This document shows positions 24,818-32,591 of a stretch of DNA of 64,000 bases, in pieces. Position 1 is the first letter of the stretch, and every line of letters starts with the position of its first letter. The notes beneath the pieces are model-generated. The model did no database searches. It saw nothing but the letters and a program-made list of their open reading frames with translations, and was not told the DNA's origin. The stretch comes from Pelomonas baiyunensis (GTDB taxonomy: Bacteria > Pseudomonadota > Gammaproteobacteria > Burkholderiales > Burkholderiaceae_C): assembly GCF_043555935.1 (NCBI RefSeq), contig NZ_JBIGIB010000001.1, positions 434,001-498,000 on the forward strand. The letters are read 5' to 3'. The translations under genes were made by a program, and so were the position numbers.

Positions 24818-25819
24818 TCACCGATCCAGCAGCTGGTTGATGCGTTCGCGGGCCAGCACCTTCATCGTCAGGCCTTCGCGTTCGATCAGAGAACGCTGCT
24901 CGAGCTGGCGTTCATCCAGCCGCAGCCGCCCGGTCACGATGAAAAACGAGGACGCAACCGCCACGCGCGCGGTGGTGGCCTGGGCCAGCGCGGTGGCGGG
25001 CAGGTAGGCCGCGGCATCGGCGGCCACGTCTTGCAGCGGCTTGGCCTTGCGGGCCTGCACCAGGCGCTCGGCCGTGGCCAGGTCGACGCCATCGAACAGC
25101 GCGGCAATCACCTCGCGGGGCGCTGTGTTCAGGTTCACCGGCGTGGCCTTGGGCAGCAGCACGACGAAGGGCTGCAGGCGCTTGATCGTGTCGGCATCTA
25201 GCCCCAGCCAGGAGAGCTGGTCCAGCCCGGCGGGCTGCAGCGGGCCGCTGTCGCTGGCGGGCCCGCTGGCGCCGCCGGACCCCGTGCCGTTGCCCGAACC
25301 ACTGGCTGCCGCCGGGAAAGCTTGGCGCAGACCGGCCGCGATGACCGTGGCGGTGCCCGGCGCGGCGTTGGCTTGGCTGCACAGGCGCTCCAGCACGCGC
25401 AATTCCAGCTCGGGCGCTTTGGCGCCGCCCAGCAAGCCGCGCAGGTTGTAGCGGCTCTGCGCGTCTTCGATGCTGCCGGACAGAAAAGCCTCAGGGCCGG
25501 CGTCATCGGTGGCCACGGTCTTGTCGGCCGCCAGGAAGGTGGACAGCCGGGCCTCGGCCAGCGGCACGGCCCAGGGCTCGCCGAGGTGATCCACGGCCTT
25601 ATTGCGGTTTTGCTTGGCGTCTTCTTGCAGGATCAGCCGAGCCCAGTCCAGCGCGCCTTGCAAGATCCAGGTGCTCTGCGCACGGGCGCGGTCGGCAGCT
25701 TCGATCTGCACGGCCCGGTACTGCTGCCACACCATGCCGGCGGCCAAGCTGGCAATCAGCGTCACGATGATGAGCGCGGTCAGCAGGGCCGCGCCGCGTT
25801 GGGTGGGGCGGCGGGTCAT
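24818..25819 (-). CDS. gspK: Type II secretion minor pseudopilin GspK
   Basis: A 333-residue protein. The prepilin leader and helix MTRRPTQRGAALLTALIIVT carry the RGAALLTAL processing site typical of GspK, which lacks Glu5. A large globular region follows, with the GspK signature ATPVNLNTAPREVIAALFDG and SGSIEDAQSRYNLRGLL. A Ser/Gly-rich linker lies near 175-195. It caps the pseudopilus tip with GspI and GspJ. The ATG at 25819 overlaps the gspJ stop by 4 bases. Confidence 0.93.
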   Translation of the reverse strand: MTRRPTQRGAALLTALIIVTLIASLAAGMVWQQYRAVQIEAADRARAQSTWILQGALDWARLILQEDAKQNRNKAVDHLGEPWAVPLAEARLSTFLAADKTVATDDAGPEAFLSGSIEDAQSRYNLRGLLGGAKAPELELRVLERLCSQANAAPGTATVIAAGLRQAFPAAASGSGNGTGSGGASGPASDSGPLQPAGLDQLSWLGLDADTIKRLQPFVVLLPKATPVNLNTAPREVIAALFDGVDLATAERLVQARKAKPLQDVAADAAAYLPATALAQATTARVAVASSFFIVTGRLRLDERQLEQRSLIEREGLTMKVLARERINQLLDR

Positions 25820-26430
25820 CGCACCGTCACCTCCAGCTCGCGCGTGAGCGTGCCGTTCAGGCCGCTGCCTTCCGCGAACTGCAGCGCGATGCGCAGGCCC
25901 GCCGGCGGCGCCACGGTGCCGCGCTGCGGGCCGTTGGGGTTGTTCTGGTTGCCGGTGGACTGGCAGTTGGCCCACGCGTTGCCCCAGTAGCAGTAGAACT
26001 GCCAGGCGCCCACGCCGTCGAACGCCCGCAGGGCCGGGTTGCGCTGGGCGAGTTGTTGCAGGCCGCGCTGGCGCTGGTCGTCCAGGTCTTGAATGGTGCG
26101 CAGCGCCGGGCTCTCCCAACGCCACAGGCTGCCCTCGCGCAGGCTCCACACCACCACCTGCAAGCCGTTGGTGGCTTGGCGGGTGAGTACGAGGTTGCCG
26201 CCGTCAAACGACACCGGCGGCACGGTGCTATGGCTGTCTTGCACGGCGCGCAGGTCCACCTCCCATTGCGCCAGCACGGTTTGCAGCCGTGCGGTTTGGG
26301 CCAGGCGGGCCTGCGCGATTTCTCGCGCGTGGGTCAGGGCGTCGATGCCGCGCCAGGCCATGCCGGCCAGCGTGGCCATCACCAACAGAGCCACCAGCAC
26401 TTCCACCAGCGTGAATCCGCGGCTGCGCAT
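25816..26430 (-). CDS. gspJ: Type II secretion minor pseudopilin GspJ
   Basis: A 204-residue minor pseudopilin with the leader MRSRGFTLVEVLVALLVMAT: cleavage after Gly5, Glu at mature position 5. LWRWESPALRTIQDLDDQ and the later Trp/Tyr-rich strand WQFYCYWGNAWANCQ lie in the globular domain. It forms the tip complex with GspI and GspK. It starts 2 bases after the gspI stop. Confidence 0.92.
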   Translation of the reverse strand: MRSRGFTLVEVLVALLVMATLAGMAWRGIDALTHAREIAQARLAQTARLQTVLAQWEVDLRAVQDSHSTVPPVSFDGGNLVLTRQATNGLQVVVWSLREGSLWRWESPALRTIQDLDDQRQRGLQQLAQRNPALRAFDGVGAWQFYCYWGNAWANCQSTGNQNNPNGPQRGTVAPPAGLRIALQFAEGSGLNGTLTRELEVTVR

Positions 26431-26432
26431 GT

Positions 26433-26792
26433 TCAGAAGTTGCCAATGATGGTGGACAGGCTGAGCACGGGCACGCCCTGGCTGTCGGCAATGTCGGCGT
26501 CCACCCGGCGGAAGTTGGGGTTGGGCGTGGGGCTCACGCGCTGCTTGCCCACATAGCTGCGGCCCAGTTGCTCGCAGCTGAAGGCGGATTCGCCGATGTC
26601 CAGGCGCTGCTGGGTCAGGCGCAGTTCGGTCAGCTGGTTTTCGGCGCACCACTGGGCGGCGCTCACTTGCGCGAGCCGTTCGGCGTTGTTGGCCAGCGCG
26701 CCGGCCGCCTTGACGCCGGCACCGAGCGAGATGGCCACGATCACCAGCGCCACCAGCACTTCAATCAAGGTGAAGCCGCGCTGTGGGGTCAT
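26433..26792 (-). CDS. gspI: Type II secretion minor pseudopilin GspI
   Basis: A 119-residue minor pseudopilin. MTPQRGFTLIEVLVALVIVA is a classical prepilin leader with cleavage at RG/FTLIE. AQWCAENQLTELRL is the GspI motif (normally A-x-x-A-E-N). The size fits. It overlaps gspH by 4 bases. Confidence 0.93.
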   Translation of the reverse strand: MTPQRGFTLIEVLVALVIVAISLGAGVKAAGALANNAERLAQVSAAQWCAENQLTELRLTQQRLDIGESAFSCEQLGRSYVGKQRVSPTPNPNFRRVDADIADSQGVPVLSLSTIIGNF

Positions 26793-27268
26793 GGCGTGTT
26801 GACCACGTCAAACGGCCCCAGGCCGTCCGTGGCCAGGGTCAGGCGCTGGCCGCCGAGTTGCAGCCGCAGGCGCTGCGCCGGGATGATGGGCTCGGGGCCC
26901 AGCGTCAGGCCCGGGTTGGTGGCGGTGGTGTTTTCGATCTGCACGGCGACGGGGTCGCCCAGCCAACGGGTCGGCAGGGTGAGGCTGCGGGGCAGGCCTT
27001 CGAAGCGGAAGTCGTCGCCCGTCTTCACCGCGCTGGGCAGCCAGCGCACGGTCAGCCCGGAGGCGCGGCTTTCGGCGCGGGCGGTTTCCAGCAAGGCGAT
27101 CAGGCGCTGGGCTTCGCGTTGCAGCTGTTGCTCGGCCGGGTCGCGCAGGGCGAGGCTGATGGTGGCGCTGGTGATGGCGATCAGCGCCACCACCACGAGC
27201 AGTTCAATCAGCGTGAACCCCGCGGCAGCCGCCCGTCGGGCGGTCCGCGGCGCGCCGGCGCAGCGCAC
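26789..27268 (-). CDS. gspH: Type II secretion minor pseudopilin GspH
   Basis: A 159-residue pseudopilin. The leader is longer than in its neighbours (MRCAGAPRTARRAAAAG, then FTLIELLVVVALIAITSATI), with the same G/FTLIE cleavage site. AQRLIALLETARAESRASGLTV resembles GspH. It sits 6 bases after gspG. A shorter start is possible because there is no internal Met before the cleavage site. Confidence 0.88.
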   Translation of the reverse strand: MRCAGAPRTARRAAAAGFTLIELLVVVALIAITSATISLALRDPAEQQLQREAQRLIALLETARAESRASGLTVRWLPSAVKTGDDFRFEGLPRSLTLPTRWLGDPVAVQIENTTATNPGLTLGPEPIIPAQRLRLQLGGQRLTLATDGLGPFDVVNTP

Positions 27269-27274
27269 AGCGCC

Positions 27275-27709
27275 TTATTGCCAGGAGCCGATGTCGGCGT
27301 CGCGGCCTTCACCGCCGGCGCGGCCGTCGGCGCCGAAGCTGTACACGTCCACCTCGCCCTTCACGCCGGGGTTGGCGAACTGGTAGGGGTGGCCCCAGGG
27401 GTCGTTGGGCAGCTTTTCCAGGTAGGGCTTCCAGTTCGGCGGGGGCGTGCCGGTGGTGGGCTTGTGCACCAGCGCGTCCAGGCCTTGCTCGGAGCTCGGG
27501 TAGCGCTGGTTGTCCAGCTTGTACATCTTGAGCGCCTGCATCAGGTTGTTCACGTCGGTGCGGGCGGCGGTGACGCGGGCGTCTTCGGCGCGGTCCAGCA
27601 CGTTCGGCACGACGAGTGCCGCCAGCACGCCGATGATGACGAGCACCACCAGCAGTTCAATCAGCGTGAAGCCGCGGGCAGCGGCACGGGCGATGGGAAA
27701 GCGACGCAT
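27275..27709 (-). CDS. gspG: Type II secretion major pseudopilin GspG
   Basis: A 144-residue major pseudopilin. The leader MRRFPIARAAARG precedes FTLIELLVVLVIIGVLAALV. The C-terminal calcium-binding and family motifs are present: KLDNQRYPSSEQGLDALV, LPNDPWGHPYQFANPG and DVYSFGADGRAGGEG. It polymerises into the pseudopilus. It is the first gene of the gspGHIJKLMNDEF operon. TATGAT at 27754-27749 on the minus strand is a candidate -10 element. Confidence 0.97.
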   Translation of the reverse strand: MRRFPIARAAARGFTLIELLVVLVIIGVLAALVVPNVLDRAEDARVTAARTDVNNLMQALKMYKLDNQRYPSSEQGLDALVHKPTTGTPPPNWKPYLEKLPNDPWGHPYQFANPGVKGEVDVYSFGADGRAGGEGRDADIGSWQ

Positions 27710-27762
27710 GGCTGGATTCGTGGGGGCACGGAGTGCAAGGAGCGGGCGATCATAATGGGGCG

Positions 27763-28416
27763 ATGCTTGCTCGATTGATGGCGTTTTCCGTGTGGTTGCT
27801 GCTGGGTGGCTCGGCGGCGTACTGGGGTCTGCAGCTGTTCGCGCGGCCGGTGCCGATGCCCGCGTCGGTGCTGCCGGCCGGTGACGCGCGCGCGGCCCGC
27901 GTCGATCTGGCGCGCCTGCTGGGTGTGACGCCGGCGGAAGCCGCCGCGCCTGCGGAGGCGCCGACGTCCAGCCGTCTGCGTTTGCTGGGCGTCGTGGCCC
28001 CCAAGAATCCGCGCGCAGCTGAGGCTGGCGAGGGCGTGGCGCTGATCGAGGTGGACGGCGTGGCGCGAACGGTGCGCGTTGGCGCGGTGGTGGACGGTGA
28101 CTTGCAATTGGTGCGGGTGGATGCCCGAAGCGCCAGCCTGGGCCGCCCGGGGCAGGCGCCGAGCCAGGTGCTGCAGATCAGCCCGCCCGATGCGCCGGCC
28201 ACCGGCACGCTGCCGGCGGCGTCGCCGTCCAATGTGGTGCTGGGGGGCAACCCCGTGGGCGCCGCGGTGACGCCGGGCATGCCGATGCGCGGCAATCCGG
28301 TGCCGGCCAATCCGATGCCTGCGCCGGTGCAAAGCGCACCGCCCGTGGTGTACGGCTCACCGGTCGTGCAGCCTGCGCCCGGTGCATCCACGGACGCGGC
28401 ACAAACTCAGCGTTGA
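27763..28416 (+). CDS. gspC: Type II secretion protein GspC
   Basis: A 217-residue inner-membrane protein: one membrane segment (MLARLMAFSVWLLLGGSAAY), a periplasmic HR domain (LRLLGVVAPKNPRAAEAGEG; VARTVRVGAVVDGDLQLVRV), and a Pro/Ala/Asn-rich tail. No PDZ domain is present, so it belongs to the short GspC class. It links the GspD secretin to the inner-membrane platform. It is divergent from gspG, 53 bases away, instead of heading the operon. The ATG at 27763 is chosen; the frame is open from a GTG at 27733 without a better ribosome site. Confidence 0.87.
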   Translation: MLARLMAFSVWLLLGGSAAYWGLQLFARPVPMPASVLPAGDARAARVDLARLLGVTPAEAAAPAEAPTSSRLRLLGVVAPKNPRAAEAGEGVALIEVDGVARTVRVGAVVDGDLQLVRVDARSASLGRPGQAPSQVLQISPPDAPATGTLPAASPSNVVLGGNPVGAAVTPGMPMRGNPVPANPMPAPVQSAPPVVYGSPVVQPAPGASTDAAQTQR

Positions 28417-28494
28417 AGCGCCCGCGCTGAATTGCCTGGGTTGAAGTCGGGCGTGCGCCCAAAGCGCGCGGTTGGCGGTGTCCGGACCTGAGGA

Positions 28495-29595
28495 TCAGAC
28501 CCGCAGCGTGGGCACCTGAGCGCCCGGCGCGGGCCGCATCGCCACACGGGCTTCGGCCACTTCGTGCAGGTCGGTCAGCAGTGCGGCAGCGGCGCGAATC
28601 ATGGGCCAGGCCAGGGCCGCTCCGGTGCCATCGGCACTGTCCATGCCCAGTTCCAGCAGCGCAGACGCCTGGAACAAGGCCAGCGCTTCATCCAGCCCAC
28701 GGTGCACGTGGCTGCGGCAGAACACGGCGTAGTCGGTGACCGGCGCGCAGATCAAGGATGCGACCTTGAGCGCCGCGCATGCGGTGATGCCATCCACCAT
28801 GATCAGGCTGCGCTTGCTGGCGGCCACCAGCATGGCGCCCACCATCACGGCGATTTCATGGCCGCCGAACGCGGCCAGCACATCCATGGGCTCGCGGGCG
28901 TCGCGGTGTCGGGCGAGTGCGCCGTGCAGGACATCGAGCAGGTGCACCAGGTCGTCCTGGCGCATGGTGGGGCCGGAGATGACGAAGTCCCGCACCGGCT
29001 GCTCGGCCAGCCGCGCCAGCACCAGCGCGGCGCATTCCGGCGAGCCTTGGCCCATGCCCGCAAAGGCCAGCACGTTGCCGGGCAGGTTGTCGGCGATTTC
29101 CATGCCGACGCGCACGCCGGCGTGGGCCTGTTCCGCGCTCATGGCTTGAGCGGTGCGCGCGTTGCGCGTGCCGTGGGCCACCTTGCGGGCCAGCAAGCGG
29201 GCGTGCGGCGGCAGGTTCTCCGCCACGCCGCAGTCAACCACCGTGAGGTGCAGGCCCTGCAGCCGCGCAAACACGGACACGGGCAACTGCGAGTGCAGCG
29301 CCATCTGAACTTGGTCACGCGTGGGACGGCCCCATTGGGCGCCGACGCCATCCACCACGATGCCGTGGTCCGCCGCGAACAGGCCCAGCACCGGGTCGCG
29401 AAAACGCGGGGTCAGGCTGTTTTGCACGAGGCCCAGCCGTACGGCGAGGGGTTCCAGTTCACCCAGGGCGCCTGCGATGGCGGACCGCCGGTCGACGCGA
29501 TCCCGGAGGGCTTTTTCCAGCTCCGGATTGGCAGTGGGGGAGATCAGCGACTGTTGGGCGACGGACATGGTGCACGGGGTGACGAACCCCTGCAT
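28495..29595 (-). CDS. CobT-fold phosphoribosyltransferase-like protein with altered active site
   Basis: A 366-residue protein clearly of the CobT (nicotinate-nucleotide:dimethylbenzimidazole phosphoribosyltransferase) fold: LGELEPLAVRLGLVQ, FAADHGIVVDGVGAQ, LTVVDCGVAENL, AFGGHEIAVMVGAMLVAASK and DGTGAALAWPMI occur in CobT order. However, CobT's GEMGIGNTT reads AGMGQGSPE, and RLGEGTGAAL (catalytic Glu317 in Salmonella) reads DSADGTGAAL. Both signature glutamates are therefore gone. No other cobalamin gene is nearby. It may be a divergent CobT or a paralogue with another substrate, so I give no symbol. It follows ilvA by 6 bases if the ATG at 29595 is used; an alternative ATG is at 29568 (MSVAQQSL). 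It is probably co-transcribed with ilvA. Confidence 0.8.
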   Translation of the reverse strand: MQGFVTPCTMSVAQQSLISPTANPELEKALRDRVDRRSAIAGALGELEPLAVRLGLVQNSLTPRFRDPVLGLFAADHGIVVDGVGAQWGRPTRDQVQMALHSQLPVSVFARLQGLHLTVVDCGVAENLPPHARLLARKVAHGTRNARTAQAMSAEQAHAGVRVGMEIADNLPGNVLAFAGMGQGSPECAALVLARLAEQPVRDFVISGPTMRQDDLVHLLDVLHGALARHRDAREPMDVLAAFGGHEIAVMVGAMLVAASKRSLIMVDGITACAALKVASLICAPVTDYAVFCRSHVHRGLDEALALFQASALLELGMDSADGTGAALAWPMIRAAAALLTDLHEVAEARVAMRPAPGAQVPTLRV

Positions 29596-29601
29596 TTCAA
29601 C

Positions 29602-31188
29602 TCAACCCAGGAACAAGCGATAGACCGGGTTGGCCGTTTCATCCTCGAATGGATAGTTCAAACTGCCGAGAAATTCCTTCAAGGCGGCGGAATCGCCCTT
29701 GGGAACCTGGATGCCGACGAGGATTCGTCCGTAGTCGGCCCCTTGGTTGCGGTAATGGAACAAGCTGATGTTCCAGTCCGGATGCATGCTCGACAGGAAG
29801 CGCATCAGCGCGCCGGGCCGCTCCGGGAACACGAAGCGGTACAGCCGCTCGTTGCGCGCCAGCTCGCTGCGCCCGCCCACCATGTGGCGGATGTGCTGCT
29901 TGGCCAGTTCGTCGTTGGTGAGGTCCAGCGTCTGGAAGCCGGCCTTGGTGAAGGTGCGTGCCAGTTTGGCGGCTTCGTCAGGCTTGGAGATGGCGATGCC
30001 GACGAAGATGTGAGCGACCTGCGCATCGGCGATGCGGTAGTTGAACTCGGTCACGCTGCGCGGCCCGAGCAACTCGCAGAATCGCTTGAAGCTGCCGCGG
30101 GCTTCCGGGATCGTCACGGCGAAGAGAGCCTCGCGCTGCTCGCCCACCTCGGCCCGCTCGGCCACGAAGCGCAGCCGGTCAAAGTTCATGTTCGCGCCGC
30201 AGGTGATGGCGACCAGGTTTTGCCCCTTGGCGCCGGTGCGGGCCACGTATTGCTTGGCCGCGGCCACGCTCATGGCGCCGGACGGCTCCAGGATGGAGCG
30301 CGTGTCCTCGAACACGTCTTTGATGGCGGCGCACACGGCGTCGGTGTCCACCACGATGAAGTCGTCCACCAGCTCGCGCGTGATGCGGAAGGTTTCCTCG
30401 CCCACCAGCTTCACGGCGGTGCCGTCAGCAAACAGGCCCACGTCGTTCAAGGTGACCCGCTTGCCGGCCTTGACCGAACGCAGCATGGCGTCGGAGTCGG
30501 TGGTTTGCACCCCGATGACCTTGATCTCCGGGCGCAGCGCCTTGACGTAGGCCGCCACGCCGGAGATCAGGCCGCCGCCGCCGATGGCCACGAAGATGGC
30601 ATCGATCGGGCCCGGGTGCTGGCGCAGCAATTCCATGGCGATGGTGCCCTGGCCGGCGATGACGTCCGGGTCGTCGAACGGGTGCACGAAGGTCAGGCCA
30701 TGATCGCGCTCCAGTTCCTTGGCGTGGCCGTAGGCGTCGGTGAAGCTTTCGCCGAACAGCACCACTTCACCGCCGTGCCCGCGCACCGCGTCGATCTTGA
30801 CCTGGGGGGTGGTCACCGGCATCACGATGACCGCGCGGCAGCCGAGCTTTTTGGCCGACAGCGCCACACCTTGCGCATGGTTACCGGCCGACGCGCAGAT
30901 CACGCCCGCGGCCCGTTGCTCGGGCGACAGGTGCGCCATCTTGTTGTACGCACCGCGCAGCTTGAAGCTGAACACGGCTTGTTCATCTTCGCGCTTGAAC
31001 CAGATCTTGTTGCCGAGCCGGCGGGAGAGCTTGGGCGCGGCGTCCAGCGAGGTTTCGCGGGCGACCTCGTAGACGCGGGCGTTCAGAATGCGCTGGAGGT
31101 AGCTGCTGCCCGGCGGCAGCATGCTCGGAACCGGCGTAGCCGCCTTGCGGGAAGGCGTGCGTCGCGAGGGCGGCCGGGCGGGGCTCAT
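29602..31188 (-). CDS. ilvA: Threonine deaminase (biosynthetic), threonine ammonia-lyase
   Basis: A 528-residue PLP enzyme that converts threonine to 2-oxobutanoate, the first step of isoleucine synthesis. The PLP lysine is in FSFKLRGAYNK (K76). ASAGNHAQGVALSA and the phosphate-binding AIGGGGLISGVAAYVK follow. ITCGANMNFDRLRFV leads into two C-terminal ACT-like regulatory domains (EARGSFKRFCELLG; RYRFVFPERPGALMRFL-like at YRFVFPERPGALMRFL), the hallmark of the isoleucine-inhibited form. The ATG at 31188 has GGAG 9 bases upstream. The first ~25 residues are a basic extension. A candidate small RNA with its own terminator lies upstream. Confidence 0.96.
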   Translation of the reverse strand: MSPARPPSRRTPSRKAATPVPSMLPPGSSYLQRILNARVYEVARETSLDAAPKLSRRLGNKIWFKREDEQAVFSFKLRGAYNKMAHLSPEQRAAGVICASAGNHAQGVALSAKKLGCRAVIVMPVTTPQVKIDAVRGHGGEVVLFGESFTDAYGHAKELERDHGLTFVHPFDDPDVIAGQGTIAMELLRQHPGPIDAIFVAIGGGGLISGVAAYVKALRPEIKVIGVQTTDSDAMLRSVKAGKRVTLNDVGLFADGTAVKLVGEETFRITRELVDDFIVVDTDAVCAAIKDVFEDTRSILEPSGAMSVAAAKQYVARTGAKGQNLVAITCGANMNFDRLRFVAERAEVGEQREALFAVTIPEARGSFKRFCELLGPRSVTEFNYRIADAQVAHIFVGIAISKPDEAAKLARTFTKAGFQTLDLTNDELAKQHIRHMVGGRSELARNERLYRFVFPERPGALMRFLSSMHPDWNISLFHYRNQGADYGRILVGIQVPKGDSAALKEFLGSLNYPFEDETANPVYRLFLG

Positions 31189-31266
31189 CGGGTCTCCAGG
31201 CAGTGATGTTGCAGCGCCGCATGATAGGGGAGCCCCCTGGCGCGCCCGCCTGCCGTGCCTTCGGCG

Positions 31267-31298
31267 AAAAAAAACCCGAGCTCTTGCAAGCTCGGGTT
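31267..31298 (-). terminator. Rho-independent terminator of the candidate small RNA
   Basis: On the minus strand, AACCCGAGCT, loop TGCAAG, AGCTCGGGTT, followed by an unbroken T-run. It is 79 bases before the ilvA start and reads in the same direction as ilvA, so it cannot be the terminator of any annotated protein gene. Confidence 0.92.
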
Positions 31299-31353
31299 GA
31301 ATCCACCATGGAGGCGGTGGAGGAGACAATCGGTGCGAAAACGCTTTCGCTGA
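31267..31353 (-). ncRNA. Candidate small RNA with exposed anti-Shine-Dalgarno motifs
   Basis: Read on the minus strand, this 87-base element has three hairpins in order. The first is GCGAAA-GCGT-TTTCGC (31350-31335). The second is CCACC-GCCTCCAT-GGTGG (31320-31303). The third is a perfect 10-bp terminator stem followed by an 8-T run. The linker between hairpins 1 and 2 reads GTCTCCTCC, and loop 2 contains CCTCC; both are complementary to ribosome-binding sites. A promoter-like pair lies directly upstream (31360-31389). No open frame fits. I recall an Rfam family of toxic small RNAs in Betaproteobacteria with anti-Shine-Dalgarno character; membership is unverified. The alternative is an ilvA leader with a conditional terminator. 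Confidence 0.62.
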
Positions 31354-31359
31354 GCTTTC

Positions 31360-31389
31360 AGTGTAGCCCCGGGTTATGCTGCGCCGCAA
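31360..31389 (-). promoter_or_regulatory. Candidate promoter of the small RNA
   Basis: On the minus strand, TTGCGG (31389-31384) and TACACT (31365-31360) are separated by 18 bases. This is a moderate sigma-70-type pair that would start transcription near 31353. Confidence 0.45.
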
Positions 31390-31433
31390 TATTTTTGTGT
31401 GAACAAATTGGAGCTTTGCCTCTAGAGACGCCC

Positions 31434-31865
31434 ATGGAATGCACCGTCAGTTGGTTGGGGGCTGAAGGCCCCAGTGGCATGAGTTTCATCGCGGAAACCG
31501 GCAGTGGGCACGTCGTGTCCATGGACGGCGCACCGGACGGCGGCGGCCGCAATCTGGCGCCGCGACCCATGGAAATGGTGCTGGCCGGCACGGGAGGCTG
31601 CACGGCGTATGACGTCGTGCTGATCCTCAAGCGCGGGCGCCACGATGTGCGCGGCTGCGAGGTCGCCATGAAAGCCGAGCGCGCCACCAGCGACCCGAAG
31701 GTGTTCACGGCCATTAACTTCCACTTCGTCGTCAGCGGCAAGGGGCTGAAGGCGGACATCGTGGAGCGTGCCGTGGCGCTGTCGCACGACAAGTACTGCT
31801 CCGCCACGGCCATGTTGGCCAAGACCTCGGCCATCACCACCTCCTTCGAGGTCGTGGAGGTCTGA
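31434..31865 (+). CDS. OsmC/Ohr family thiol peroxidase-like protein
   Basis: A 143-residue OsmC-family protein. The two redox cysteines are Cys56 in LAGTGGCTAYDVVLIL and Cys122 in LSHDKYCSATAMLAK. PRPMEMVLAGTGGC matches the YhfA-like OsmC subgroup. Related proteins reduce organic hydroperoxides, although the YhfA branch is poorly characterised. The ATG at 31434 (MECTVSWLG) is chosen; the open frame extends upstream through the small RNA region without family similarity. It is divergent from ilvA and convergent with coq7 (11 bases apart). Confidence 0.9.
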   Translation: MECTVSWLGAEGPSGMSFIAETGSGHVVSMDGAPDGGGRNLAPRPMEMVLAGTGGCTAYDVVLILKRGRHDVRGCEVAMKAERATSDPKVFTAINFHFVVSGKGLKADIVERAVALSHDKYCSATAMLAKTSAITTSFEVVEV

Positions 31866-31876
31866 GGACGCAGGTT

Positions 31877-32494
31877 TCAGATGCGGTGGGCGACGGTCGT
31901 CATGACCTTGGCTGCCAGCCGCATCGCCTGAGGGATGGGCGAAGGCAGCGAAGCGGCGCCTGCGGCTTGCGCTTCATCGGCATGGGCGGCTTCTTCCGCA
32001 CGCATTTGGTCCACGATGGCGCGTGACGGCGCGTCTTCAGGCGGGAGTCGGTCCAGGTGCGATGCGAGGTGCGCCTCCACTTGGCGCTCCGTTTCCACCA
32101 CAAAACCCAGGCTCCACCGATCGCCGGCGATGCCGGCCAAGCTGCCCCAGGCAAACGCGCCAGCCCACCAGGCGGGCGCCAGGTGGCTGGTGTGGCCGCC
32201 GAGCTCCCGGATGCGTGCCTCCGTCCAGGCCAGGTGGTCGAGTTCCTCCTGCGCCGCCTTCTGGAAGTGCGTGCGCAGGTCTTCCGTGCGACTGAAAAGC
32301 GCCTGCGACTGGTACAGCGCCTGGGCGCAAATCTCACCCACGTGGTTCACGCGCATCAAAGCAGCCGACAGTGTTTTTTCGGCTGGCGTGAGGTCTACGT
32401 CCTCGACCGCAGCCGCCGGCGAGCGCCGTGCCGCTCGTGCCGGCGCAAAGACCGTGCGCAGACCGTGGTCGAGCGCGGAAAGCCACCGATCCAT
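31877..32494 (-). CDS. coq7: Demethoxyubiquinone hydroxylase (COQ7 type)
   Basis: A 205-residue diiron monooxygenase that hydroxylates 2-polyprenyl-3-methyl-6-methoxy-1,4-benzoquinone, the penultimate step of ubiquinone synthesis. The six ferritin-like ligands are visible: Glu54 (RVNHVGEICAQ), Glu84 and His87 (EELDHLAW), Glu136 (VVETERQVE), Glu168 and His171 (EEAAHADEA). Many betaproteobacteria use this enzyme in place of the flavin-dependent UbiF. It starts MDRWLSALDHGLRTVF at 32494. It is divergent from the first porin gene across 242 bases. Confidence 0.95.
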   Translation of the reverse strand: MDRWLSALDHGLRTVFAPARAARRSPAAAVEDVDLTPAEKTLSAALMRVNHVGEICAQALYQSQALFSRTEDLRTHFQKAAQEELDHLAWTEARIRELGGHTSHLAPAWWAGAFAWGSLAGIAGDRWSLGFVVETERQVEAHLASHLDRLPPEDAPSRAIVDQMRAEEAAHADEAQAAGAASLPSPIPQAMRLAAKVMTTVAHRI

Positions 32495-32591
32495 GTTGCT
32501 CAATCTTGGCTGCGAGCCGTGGGGAACTGAGGTGTGCATCGGGTTTGTTAAGACCGTGTTTCGATGAAGAAACCGTGAACGGTGCGTGTCG

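Noticed and set aside
28495..29595. Straight annotation as cobT for cobalamin synthesis
   Set aside because: Both diagnostic glutamates are replaced and no cobalamin genes are nearby, so the fold is certain but the reaction is not.
31189..31310. Classical ilv attenuator before ilvA
   Set aside because: The only upstream frame (ATG at 31310) has no run of Ile, Leu or Val codons, reads through the terminator and never stops before ilvA. The terminator fits a small RNA better.
31203..31433. N-terminal extension of the OsmC protein
   Set aside because: The open frame upstream of 31434 runs antisense through the small RNA and shows no OsmC similarity; the family starts at MECTVSWLG.
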